DNA of 10,144 nucleotides from an uncultured Actinomycetes bacterium (GTDB lineage: Bacteria; Actinomycetota; Acidimicrobiia; Acidimicrobiales; Ilumatobacteraceae): NCBI GenBank assembly GCA_903925985.1, contig CAIYHK010000350.1:1-10144 (forward strand), given 5' to 3'. The notes beneath the pieces were generated by a model that saw only the letters and a program-made list of their open reading frames with translations, searched no databases and had not been told where the DNA came from. Position 1 is the stretch's first letter, and each line of letters starts with the position of its first letter. Positions 1 to 6,965 of this stretch are shown one piece after another. The translations under genes were made by a program, and so were the position numbers.

Positions 1-380
1 GCTTCTGCGAATGGATCGTTTGACGGCGTGACTGAGTTGAGGTCCGATGTGTATACCCGGAAAGAATCCTTGTCAATCTTCACTGGCGTGAGCGCCCCAT
101 TGCGAAACTGAATGGTGACTTCTAGTTCGCGAGCGGGTGCATCTTCTACGGTGAAGGCGTTCCCTTTTAATCCGGTCACCATTATCTGCACGTTGCCCAT
201 ACCAGCGAGCATGTTCATTGTGTAGGGGACTGGGTTGATGTCACCAGGAAGCTGGGGATTGAGCCCTTTTTGTACAGTCGTGGAGGTTTCTTCAGCGGTG
301 TTCGAGTCACTGCAGGCAGGCAAAATCAACAACATGCCAGTTACTACAGCGGCGATGATTCGTTTTCTGATGAGTATCAC
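1..380 (-). CDS. Small lipoprotein, 3' end cut by window edge
   Basis: An open frame of 126 visible residues runs off the left edge, so the C-terminus is missing. It begins MILIRKRIIAAVV with a GTG codon at 380-378, a basic N-region, a hydrophobic stretch and a lipobox L-P-A-C with Cys at residue 23, followed by a Ser/Thr/Glu linker. This is a typical lipoprotein signal, so the mature protein should be tethered to the outer face of the membrane. The visible part (about residues 75-126) looks like a beta-sandwich strand pattern with ELEVTIQFRNG and DKDSFRVYTSD, reminiscent of DUF4352-type extracellular domains, but that assignment is weak. The GTG start overlaps the pstS stop as GTGA, implying translational coupling and membership in the pst operon. 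Function is unknown; an accessory role beside the phosphate receptor is inferred from position only. Confidence 0.8.
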   Translation of the reverse strand, partial: MILIRKRIIAAVVTGMLLILPACSDSNTAEETSTTVQKGLNPQLPGDINPVPYTMNMLAGMGNVQIMVTGLKGNAFTVEDAPARELEVTIQFRNGALTPVKIDKDSFRVYTSDLNSVTPSNDPFAE

Positions 381-1918
381 TTTACGTTGACATTCTTGTT
401 CGCCGCTAGGCGTTCAATCAGTCTTGGTGGGAGCACCACAATTGCGATCAGGCACAGCAACACAAGCATGTAGATGATCACAGGCGTGGAGTGTTCTCGT
501 GGTGGCACCTCAATCGGAGATGCAATGGCTGACGACACTTGTCCGCCGCTAGAGCCCGAACCACTGGTATCAATCTCAATTACGTTGCCTTCGGAGTCGA
601 TGATGGTGCTGGGTGTGGTGTCACCATTGCCACCTCCAGACCCATCTGGTGTGGTGTTAGGTGTGCCATCTGGATTAGTACTTGGCGTGGTATTGCCAGG
701 TGTGGTTGTGTCAGTGGTTTCATCATCTTCGCCACCAGACATGAAGTCACCTGTGAGAGTTGGGTTTGAACAACTCGACAAGCTCGGTGCCGGTGCTGCA
801 CCGGGAATCCTTGCCATCGCGGTGAAGGCTGCCTGCACAAGGTTCTTCGGAAGTGGGGAGTATCCCAACTGTTCAGCCTTCTGCTGACCCGCACAAACAA
901 AGTAAGCAATGAACTTGGAAAGAGCTTCACCTTTTTCTTCACTAAATGGTGCCGCGGTTGTTGTCGGAACAATCATGTATGAGTAGCTAGAGACTGGATA
1001 AGCATCAGCATTGCTGTTGTTGTAGACGCCAGTTAAAACCTGAGTGCCATCTGGATTCAACGTTGCCCCAGTAAGGGCGAGTGCAACCGAACGTGCAGTT
1101 GGCTGTGCGTAGTTGCCCGCTTTGTTCTTGATTGATACAACAGGGAACCCACGCTCTTTGGCGTATCCATACTCAACGTATGTGATCGCGCCATCGTTGT
1201 ACGGTGCACCAACAAAGTTGGCCACACCGTCTGAATACTGCTGTGCGGCAAAGTTCAAGCTTCCCGGATTGGGATAAAGCGAAGTTGCTACACAGTTCGA
1301 GCCGAGTCCCGCCAGACCGCAGAAGGTGTTCCATTCGGTTGGAGTCTGTGACTTCATGTATGCAGTGAACTGAGCAGAAGTACCCGAGCCATCTGATCGA
1401 ATTACAACTTTGATAGGAAGATTTGGCAGGGATAGTGATGGATTATCTGCCTTGATGCTCGCATCGTTCCAATTACGTACTGCACCAGTGAAGATTTTTG
1501 CCAGTGTGGCTGGGCTCAGCTGCAAATTGCGCACCTGTGCTCCATTGATCTTGAGGTTGTACATAAACGCGGTGCCACCAGCAACGATCGGCAAGTAGGC
1601 ATACGGGCGTCGGGCTGCTTCGCTAATTTCGTTCACACCACCGTCGTTGTTAAACGGAATTTCTGATACCGCAAAGTCAACTTGGGATTGGTAGTAGTAC
1701 ACGCGGCCCGAGGTGGATCCAACACCCTGATAGTTGATGGTCAAGCCCTGGCGCGCAACGTCAGCGCGCCACTGGTCAACAGCAATCTGGCTCCATGTAG
1801 AACCTGCACCATCAACTGTGACTGCAGCAGAGGCGGGTGACACCGAGACAATGCTGGACAAACCGATTAGTCCTGTCGCTGCCAGGATTCTGAGTTTTCC
1901 GACTCGCATCTTGGTCAT
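377..1918 (-). CDS. pstS: Phosphate ABC transporter substrate-binding protein PstS, C-terminally anchored
   Basis: This is the periplasmic-binding-type receptor that captures phosphate outside the cell and delivers it to PstC/PstA. A Sec signal peptide covers residues 1-31, with a likely cut after P-A-S-A. Family motifs are clear: GAGSTW at 37-42, YQGVGSTSGR at 63-72, DFAVSEIPF at 81-89, the ligand loop RSDGSGT at 174-180, and AYPVSSYSYMIVPT near 306-319. The binding domain ends near residue 385. The following ~90 residues are an acidic Thr/Pro/Gly/Ser-rich stalk. A single hydrophobic helix at about 478-496 and a short basic tail follow. No lipobox is present, so the protein is apparently held by its C-terminal helix; at 513 residues it is much longer than a typical PstS (about 340-380). 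Its ATG overlaps the pstB stop (ATGA); ATG at 1909 is an alternative start three codons in. Confidence 0.96.
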   Translation of the reverse strand: MTKMRVGKLRILAATGLIGLSSIVSVSPASAAVTVDGAGSTWSQIAVDQWRADVARQGLTINYQGVGSTSGRVYYYQSQVDFAVSEIPFNNDGGVNEISEAARRPYAYLPIVAGGTAFMYNLKINGAQVRNLQLSPATLAKIFTGAVRNWNDASIKADNPSLSLPNLPIKVVIRSDGSGTSAQFTAYMKSQTPTEWNTFCGLAGLGSNCVATSLYPNPGSLNFAAQQYSDGVANFVGAPYNDGAITYVEYGYAKERGFPVVSIKNKAGNYAQPTARSVALALTGATLNPDGTQVLTGVYNNSNADAYPVSSYSYMIVPTTTAAPFSEEKGEALSKFIAYFVCAGQQKAEQLGYSPLPKNLVQAAFTAMARIPGAAPAPSLSSCSNPTLTGDFMSGGEDDETTDTTTPGNTTPSTNPDGTPNTTPDGSGGGNGDTTPSTIIDSEGNVIEIDTSGSGSSGGQVSSAIASPIEVPPREHSTPVIIYMLVLLCLIAIVVLPPRLIERLAANKNVNVK

Positions 1919-2790
1919 CCGAAATGTCCGCTGACGTACGCGTTGGTGCGCTCGTCGCGCGGCGTGGTGAAAATTTTCGCAGTGAGGTCAGCTTCAACAA
2001 TGCGACCAGGCTGGTTTTCTTCAGCAAGGAAAAAAGCACAGAACTTAGAAACACGCTGAGCCTGTTGCATGTTGTGGGTAACGATGACAATCGTGATTGT
2101 GTCACTCAATTCTTGGACCGTCTCTTCAATGCGGCGAGTTGACGATGGGTCCAGGGCTGAGCAGGGCTCGTCCATCAACAGCACCTGAGGCTTCACCGCG
2201 AGCGAGCGCGCAATACATAGACGCTGTTGCTGACCACCAGAAAGTGCACGCCCTGGCTCACCAAGGCGATCCTTGACTTCCTTCCAAAGCCCGGCCCGCT
2301 TTAGTGAAGTCTCCAGAATGTCGTCACGCTCGTGGCGGTCAACCTTTAGCCCAGAGAGACGCAGTCCAGAAAGTACGTTCTCGGCAATGGTCATTGCTGG
2401 GAATGGGTTTGGCTTTTGGAACACCATTCCGATGTGGCGGCGCACCTCGGTAAGGGGCATTGCTCCGCGGTAGATGTCATCACCGTTGAGTTGGATCTCA
2501 CCAGCAAGGCTTGCTCCGGGAACAAGTTCATGCATGCGATTCAATGTGCGCAAGAAAGTTGACTTTCCACATCCCGACGGGCCAATTAGCGCTGTCACTT
2601 CAAGTGGTCGCATCACAAGGTTCACACCCTCGAGCACTTTTTTCTCGCCGAACCAACAAGACACGTTTCGTGCCGAGAGCCCACGTGGGGATTCGATGAA
2701 GACCTCGCCGGCAGAGTGAATGATCGACTGGTCGCCACTTGAAGTTTGCGAAGTGTTTGATGTTGTGGATTGGGTGTTGATAGTGCTCAT
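1915..2790 (-). CDS. pstB: Phosphate ABC transporter ATPase PstB
   Basis: This 291-residue ATPase powers phosphate import on the cytoplasmic face of PstA/PstC. All ABC motifs are intact: Walker A GPSGCGKST at 70-78, Q-loop VFQKPNPFP at 123-131, signature LSGGQQQR at 183-190, Walker B VLLMDEP at 203-209 followed by CSALDP, and the switch His in IVTHN (His239). The KPNPFP after the Q-loop and the CSALDP after Walker B are characteristic of PstB. The frame stays open upstream to 2919, but that extension lies inside pstA and is Arg-rich and unlike the family. The ATG at 2790 forms an ATGA overlap with the pstA stop and has a purine-rich AGAAAGG upstream, so it was chosen. The first ~30 residues are a Ser/Thr/Gln-rich extension longer than usual. 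The stop overlaps the pstS start by four bases. Confidence 0.97.
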   Translation of the reverse strand: MSTINTQSTTSNTSQTSSGDQSIIHSAGEVFIESPRGLSARNVSCWFGEKKVLEGVNLVMRPLEVTALIGPSGCGKSTFLRTLNRMHELVPGASLAGEIQLNGDDIYRGAMPLTEVRRHIGMVFQKPNPFPAMTIAENVLSGLRLSGLKVDRHERDDILETSLKRAGLWKEVKDRLGEPGRALSGGQQQRLCIARSLAVKPQVLLMDEPCSALDPSSTRRIEETVQELSDTITIVIVTHNMQQAQRVSKFCAFFLAEENQPGRIVEADLTAKIFTTPRDERTNAYVSGHFG

Positions 2791-3881
2791 GCCAAGCCTT
2801 TCTTCTGTAGACGTTTGCGTTTGAACTTGCTGATGTGATCTGGGCCACGACCGCCGAGCATGCGGGCGGTCACGAACAACACGAGTACGAGGATCAGCAG
2901 CACAAGTGCTCCGGTCCACGCGCGTTGAATCTGTGCTTCTTGTGGAAAGCGAACTAAGCGAAAGACAAAGAACGGTAAAGCATCTTGCTTGCCACCAAAC
3001 GGGTTGGTGTTAACCACGAAGGCACCGCCTACGGTGAGAATAAGTGGAGCGGTTTCACCGATGACTCGGGCGATACCAAGAATCACAGCGGTGGCGAGCC
3101 CCGAACGCGAAGTTGGGAGAACAACAGTGCTCGTTGTGCGCCAGTCAGTTCCTCCGAGGGCGAGTGATGCCTCGCGGAGTCCACCTGGGACCAAGCGCAA
3201 AACCACTTCCGCAGTTCGTGTGACGGTTGGCAAAAAGAGCACGGAAAGCGCTAAAGCGCCCGCAAAACCGGACTGTTGTTGGCCGAGCGCGAGAATCCAC
3301 GATGCATAGATAAACAATCCAGCGACGATTGAAGGCACAGCACTCATCGCGTCCGTAAGCGTGCGTAGCAATCCAGCGAATCGACCCTTGACTTCATTCA
3401 GGTATACCGCTGACAGCACACCAAGTGGGATTGAAATCATCGCAGCAAGACCAACTTGTTGCAGTGTGCCGATGATTGCGTGAGCACCGCCACCTTCAGT
3501 CGCATCACTTAAAGCACCCACATAGCGTTGATCTTCGGTGAAGAAGCGTGGGCGCAGTGCGTGGTAGCCCTTGCCAATTACGTAGAACACAACGAGCACA
3601 AGCGGAACAAGGACGAGTAACGCACTCGACCAGACAACAACCTTCGCCACGAGGTCTTGTGATGCAATCTTTCCGAATCGACGACGGGAATTGATCAACA
3701 CAACAGCGATAAAAACGATGTAGGTAATCAGCCAAAAACCAAGAGCTCCATCAAAGGGTAGAAGCACGTAGAGAAGAAGCCATGTGGAGGCAAGTGCTGT
3801 GGCAAACGAAAGTGCCACCGTTGCAACCTCATCTGGGTTGAACCGTCGGGGTTTGATTCTTTCTTCCACAATCTCGGACAT
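2787..3881 (-). CDS. pstA: Phosphate ABC transporter permease PstA
   Basis: One of the two channel subunits of the phosphate importer, an integral membrane protein of 364 residues. The ABC-permease core spans about 135-340 and contains the ATPase-contacting EAA loop, LREASLALGGTDWRTT at 235-250, then GIARVIGETAPL at 269-280, a stretch typical of PstA. The protein is longer than the usual ~280-300 residues. The extra part is at the N-terminus, where two hydrophobic segments (about 22-42 and 47-63) precede the helix at about 81-103 that normally begins the protein. The C-terminus is strongly basic (KFKRKRLQKKG). ATG at 3881 lies one base after the pstC stop, and the stop overlaps the pstB start as ATGA, so it sits in the middle of a coupled operon. 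Confidence 0.96.
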   Translation of the reverse strand: MSEIVEERIKPRRFNPDEVATVALSFATALASTWLLLYVLLPFDGALGFWLITYIVFIAVVLINSRRRFGKIASQDLVAKVVVWSSALLVLVPLVLVVFYVIGKGYHALRPRFFTEDQRYVGALSDATEGGGAHAIIGTLQQVGLAAMISIPLGVLSAVYLNEVKGRFAGLLRTLTDAMSAVPSIVAGLFIYASWILALGQQQSGFAGALALSVLFLPTVTRTAEVVLRLVPGGLREASLALGGTDWRTTSTVVLPTSRSGLATAVILGIARVIGETAPLILTVGGAFVVNTNPFGGKQDALPFFVFRLVRFPQEAQIQRAWTGALVLLILVLVLFVTARMLGGRGPDHISKFKRKRLQKKGLA

Positions 3882-3882
3882 T

Positions 3883-4968
3883 TCAGATCTCCGTCTGCGC
3901 GCCGGAGCGGCCCTTGCCGACGATCACTGAAGCGATCGCATTTACCAACAGAGTCAACAAGAACAGAGCGAGGCCCGCAGCCATGAGAGCTGAAATTCCA
4001 TTGGCGTTAGATTCGCTGAACTTCAGTGCAATCAGCGCTGCAATCGAGTTGCTACCTTGCTCCATGATTGAGAATTGACGCACGAACATTGGTGAGATGA
4101 TCAGCGTTACGGCAATGGTTTCACCAAGTGCCCGACCAAGACCCAGCATGGCGCCACCGATAATGCCACCGCGGCCAAACGGCAACACCACGTCTCTAAT
4201 CACGCCCCATTTGGTTCCGCCAAGTGCGAGTGCTGCTTCTTGTTCACCCATTGGAGCTTGGGCAAAGACTTCACGCATCACCGATGTGCACAACGGGATA
4301 ACCATCAAGGAGACAACAACACCTGCCACGAAGGTTGATGCCGCAAATTGTCCGATTGAGTGCGGTGCTGGACCACTTGCCTTGAAGAGTGGGATCCAGC
4401 CGAGGTTGTCGCCCATCCATTTTCCAACGGTGATCAGTCGCGGCTGCAGGTAGAACAATCCCCAGAGGCCATAGATGAGACTTGGAATTGCGGCAAGTAG
4501 GTCAACCAACGAGGTGAGAGGTCTACGGATCCGTGTGGGTGCATATTGCGTGATGAAAAGTGCTGTTGCAATTGAGATCGGTACTGCAATGAAAAGTGCA
4601 ACCAACGAAATTTGAATCGTGTAGGGGAGCACTGCACCAATTCCGAAATCGCCGCCCTGGTCAGGCGCCCACATTTCGGTGGTCAGGAACGAGAATCCTG
4701 CTTTGCGAAGTGCGGAGGCGCCTCTGAAGAGCAAAAAGCCGCCAATGAGAGCCATTAGAGCAAGAGTTGTGAATCCGGCTGCGGTTGCGACTCCGCGGTA
4801 GATGCGGTCTGGGACGTCGCGACGAACGGCAATCTCAATGCGTTCTTCTGGAACGACCGATTCAGTTTGCTCTTGGGTTGGAATCACGCTTTTCGCACTG
4901 TCTCTTTGGGTTCGCGCACGGACCGATTCGCGAACACTGCAAGTCAAACAACCCGAGGTAGCGGACAC
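3883..4968 (-). CDS. pstC: Phosphate ABC transporter permease PstC
   Basis: The second channel subunit of the phosphate importer and the first gene of the minus-strand operon. After a cytoplasmic N-terminus of about 58 residues come hydrophobic helices at about 60-82, 114-140, 155-175, 208-228, 266-290 and 325-350. The EAA loop is EQEAALALGGTKWGVIRDVV at 242-261, followed by GLGRALGETIAVTLI (276-290), a typical PstC sequence; LAAIPSLIYGLWG at 158-170 is also a family hallmark. The GTG start at 4968 gives 361 residues, with GGGATAG-like purines just upstream. Another GTG at 4887 would give 334 residues, closer to the usual length, and leave room for a leader between the upstream repeats and the gene. 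The first 27 residues are therefore the uncertain part. The gene diverges from the receptor gene starting at 5058. Confidence 0.94.
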   Translation of the reverse strand: MSATSGCLTCSVRESVRARTQRDSAKSVIPTQEQTESVVPEERIEIAVRRDVPDRIYRGVATAAGFTTLALMALIGGFLLFRGASALRKAGFSFLTTEMWAPDQGGDFGIGAVLPYTIQISLVALFIAVPISIATALFITQYAPTRIRRPLTSLVDLLAAIPSLIYGLWGLFYLQPRLITVGKWMGDNLGWIPLFKASGPAPHSIGQFAASTFVAGVVVSLMVIPLCTSVMREVFAQAPMGEQEAALALGGTKWGVIRDVVLPFGRGGIIGGAMLGLGRALGETIAVTLIISPMFVRQFSIMEQGSNSIAALIALKFSESNANGISALMAAGLALFLLTLLVNAIASVIVGKGRSGAQTEI

Positions 4969-4985
4969 CTATCCCAATGGTTATG

Positions 4986-5007
4986 GCAAGGTGAACGTGA
5001 GATGAAA
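4986..5007 (-). promoter_or_regulatory. Candidate PhoP-binding PHO box (two 11-bp repeats)
   Basis: Read on the minus strand there are two adjacent 11-base units, TTTCATCTCAC (5007-4997) and GTTCACCTTGC (4996-4986). Their first seven bases compare with GTTCACC, the repeat described for PhoP boxes in Streptomyces: the second unit matches all seven and the first matches five. A third, poorer unit (CATAACC, 4985-4979) continues the 11-base phase. The site lies in the divergent promoter region between pstC and the 5058 gene, where phosphate-starvation control is expected. Binding has not been shown, and the regulator gene is not in the window. Confidence 0.5.
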
Positions 5008-5020
5008 TGAGAAGATTCGC

Positions 5021-5028
5021 CTTATAAA
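5021..5028. promoter_or_regulatory. Candidate shared -10 element, divergent promoter
   Basis: The palindromic core TTATAA gives a -10-like hexamer on both strands: TATAAA (5023-5028) toward the gene at 5058, and TATAAG (5026-5021) toward pstC. For the rightward promoter the PHO-box-like repeats end 15 bases upstream, about where a -35 would be, as in activator-dependent promoters. For the leftward promoter a weak -35 (TTGTAC, 5050-5045) stands 18 bases away, but the PHO box would then lie within the transcribed leader. Start sites are unknown, so this is a modest-confidence call. Confidence 0.35.
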
Positions 5029-5057
5029 ACAAGGTCCTGCGGTGGTACAAACTACGC

Positions 5058-6965
5058 GTGCCGTCTTCTCGTGATGCCCATTCAGTGCTGCAAAGATCGC
5101 TGGTTATCTTTGGCATCGCGTTGATGGGTGTTGGCTTCATTGGCATCCGCACTGTGGACGCTTCAATCCCTCGGACCGCCGCCCTTGACCCCACTCGAAG
5201 TGCATCTGCCTCAAAGACTGAGGGTCTTGACAACGAAGTGATCACGGTCAATTGGTCAGGATTTGGACCCACTGGCCAGGATGGTTCCAACCAAACGGTT
5301 GTTCTGCAGTGCATAGCCAATCCGCAAACTCTTGCCGACTGCTTCACAGCTAATCCGTATCCAGCAATTGCCAATGGAAATCGCAAACTTGGCCGCACAC
5401 TTGATGACGGCACGGGAAGTGTGCAATTTGAGGTGCGGCCCGCAGCACAGCTACCTGCACTCAACTGCTCGGAAAGTAACCCATGTTCGGTTCTAATTTA
5501 CGAAAGTGGCGAGTCATCGATCCCCCCGGATGATTTGCCGCAAACGGCCGCAATTGTTGAATTGGAATTTGCGCCTAGTGTGGCTGACTGCCCACCGGTG
5601 ACAGATTTTGACCTCCGATTTGATGGCTCCGCATCGGCGTCGACACTCTTTTACAGATGGGCTGCCGAGAAATGTGATGGTCGCAATGCCATCGTCCTCG
5701 ACTACACCACTGGAGGTGACAACACTGGACGTGAGAACTTTCTCGCTGGTTTGGTCGACGGTGGGGTAACGGGTCTAGCTGCTTCCAAATACGAACTCGA
5801 TACGCACAGCGAAATTGAGGATTTCGAATACGCGCCAGTAGATCTCACTGCGGTTGCAGTAGTTGTAAACATGCGAGACCCTATGACCGGTGAGCCGGTT
5901 ACGGATCTCACTCTGAGCCCGCGCCTTGTTGCGCGTTTGATCACTGATTCCGATGTAACGAACCTATTTACCGATCCCGAATTTCGCCGGCTAAACGCGA
6001 GGGTAAGGCTGCCCCTTAACGGGCTTGAGTACCCAGTGTTGCGAGCAGAAAAAAACTCTGACTCCTACATCGTCACTTCGTGGCTGGTCAGTGATGAGGA
6101 CACATCACTGTTCCTTGCTGATGAGGACGTTTACAACAAACCAGTAAATGATGCATATATCGGTCTGGAATATCCGCGAGATATCTTCGAAAATGTTGCA
6201 CAGTCCGCAAACTTCTTGCCCCGACAGGGCCAAGTAAACGTTGCGTTGAAGATGTTCTACGGCATCTCGCCGTCGGGCACCACTCCACTCAATCCAACCG
6301 AGATCGGGCTAATTGGCATAGTCGATTTTCCTACAGCACAGAGATTTGGATTACCGACGGCAAAACTCGTTAACGCAGCTGGAGTAGCGGTGGCGCCAAC
6401 AGAAGAGTCAATTCTCGCTGGGTATGAGTCGATGCAGTCCTTGCGCAATGGGACGAAGGTCAATGATTTTTCCAGCACTAACGAGGATGCTTACCCATTG
6501 GTGAAGGTCGACTACATGATGGTCCCAACCAAAGGCATAGACAATGAAAAAAACGAGTCCCTGCAGGCGTTTTTGAAGTTTGCAGTTGGGGTAGGACAGG
6601 ACATCTTGCTTCCGGGTTATGTCGAGCTTCCAGATGACTTGAAGTCTCAGACTTTGCAGGTAGTCGAGACACTCGAAGACAATCTGATTCCTGAATCCAC
6701 AACTTCCACAACTACATCCACAACCTCAACGACCGTCTATGTCCCCGACACCACCGACTACGGCAGCTACGACACCACAACCACTACAAGCACGCCAGTC
6801 ACGACGACAACTACAAGCACGCCGACAGCGATAGTCGGACGTCCCGCACTTGAAACCCTCCCTCGTGGGCAATCCCTTCAGACCGTGCCGTTTATCTTTC
6901 TAGGTGGGATCATGTCTTCTATTGGAGCGTTCTGGGGACGGATTCGAAAAGGTCCAAAAAAATGA
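5058..6965 (+). CDS. Large secreted PstS-superfamily protein with Thr-rich stalk and C-terminal anchor
   Basis: A 635-residue exported protein. It has a signal peptide (hydrophobic 14-30, possible cut after V-D-A at 35). An N-terminal beta-rich domain (about 58-175) contains VNWSGFGPTG and four Cys (85, 95, 137, 143). A PstS-like binding-protein domain (about 178-535) is recognisable from TTGGDNTGRENFLAGLVD at 217-234 and AYPLVKVDYMMVPT at 478-491. The loop equivalent to RSDGSGT in PstS appears as RAEKNSDS (329-336), so the normal phosphate ligands are not conserved. A Thr-rich stalk (548-590) leads to LPRGQ (601-605), a hydrophobic segment (609-627) and a basic end, RIRKGPKK: the layout of a cell-wall sorting signal, though not a true LPXTG. 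GTG at 5058 was chosen because an in-frame stop lies at 5025 and the next Met is inside the signal helix; the RBS is poor. The stop overlaps the next start (ATGA). Ligand unknown. Confidence 0.8.
   Translation: MPSSRDAHSVLQRSLVIFGIALMGVGFIGIRTVDASIPRTAALDPTRSASASKTEGLDNEVITVNWSGFGPTGQDGSNQTVVLQCIANPQTLADCFTANPYPAIANGNRKLGRTLDDGTGSVQFEVRPAAQLPALNCSESNPCSVLIYESGESSIPPDDLPQTAAIVELEFAPSVADCPPVTDFDLRFDGSASASTLFYRWAAEKCDGRNAIVLDYTTGGDNTGRENFLAGLVDGGVTGLAASKYELDTHSEIEDFEYAPVDLTAVAVVVNMRDPMTGEPVTDLTLSPRLVARLITDSDVTNLFTDPEFRRLNARVRLPLNGLEYPVLRAEKNSDSYIVTSWLVSDEDTSLFLADEDVYNKPVNDAYIGLEYPRDIFENVAQSANFLPRQGQVNVALKMFYGISPSGTTPLNPTEIGLIGIVDFPTAQRFGLPTAKLVNAAGVAVAPTEESILAGYESMQSLRNGTKVNDFSSTNEDAYPLVKVDYMMVPTKGIDNEKNESLQAFLKFAVGVGQDILLPGYVELPDDLKSQTLQVVETLEDNLIPESTTSTTTSTTSTTVYVPDTTDYGSYDTTTTTSTPVTTTTTSTPTAIVGRPALETLPRGQSLQTVPFIFLGGIMSSIGAFWGRIRKGPKK
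6774..6827 (+). repeat. 27-bp in-frame tandem repeat encoding TTTTTSTP(V/T)
   Basis: Two imperfect 27-base copies encode residues 573-581 and 582-590 of the upstream receptor-like protein; the 14-base block ACTACAAGCACGCC recurs exactly 27 bases apart (6783 and 6810). It belongs to a Thr/Ser/Pro-rich stalk that probably spans the cell envelope and may be glycosylated. Copy number in such stalks often varies between strains. Confidence 0.8.

Noticed and set aside
474..887. Plus-strand open frame of 137 codons opposite the pstS stalk
   Set aside because: It is the antisense shadow of the repetitive Thr/Gly/Ser-rich coding region; its Pro/Val-rich low-complexity product has no recognisable features.
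2791..2919. Upstream extension of the pstB frame giving a 334-residue protein
   Set aside because: It lies inside pstA, is rich in Arg with no family similarity, and the ATG at 2790 has an ATGA overlap and a purine-rich RBS.
4862..5464. Minus-strand open frame of 200 codons crossing the divergent promoter
   Set aside because: It overlaps the start of pstC in another frame and the well-supported plus-strand receptor, and would span the regulatory region; the product resembles no family.
6858..6872. LPRGQ as a true LPXTG cell-wall anchor
   Set aside because: The Thr-Gly positions are Gly-Gln, so it does not fit known sortase motifs; kept only as a sorting-signal-like architecture.
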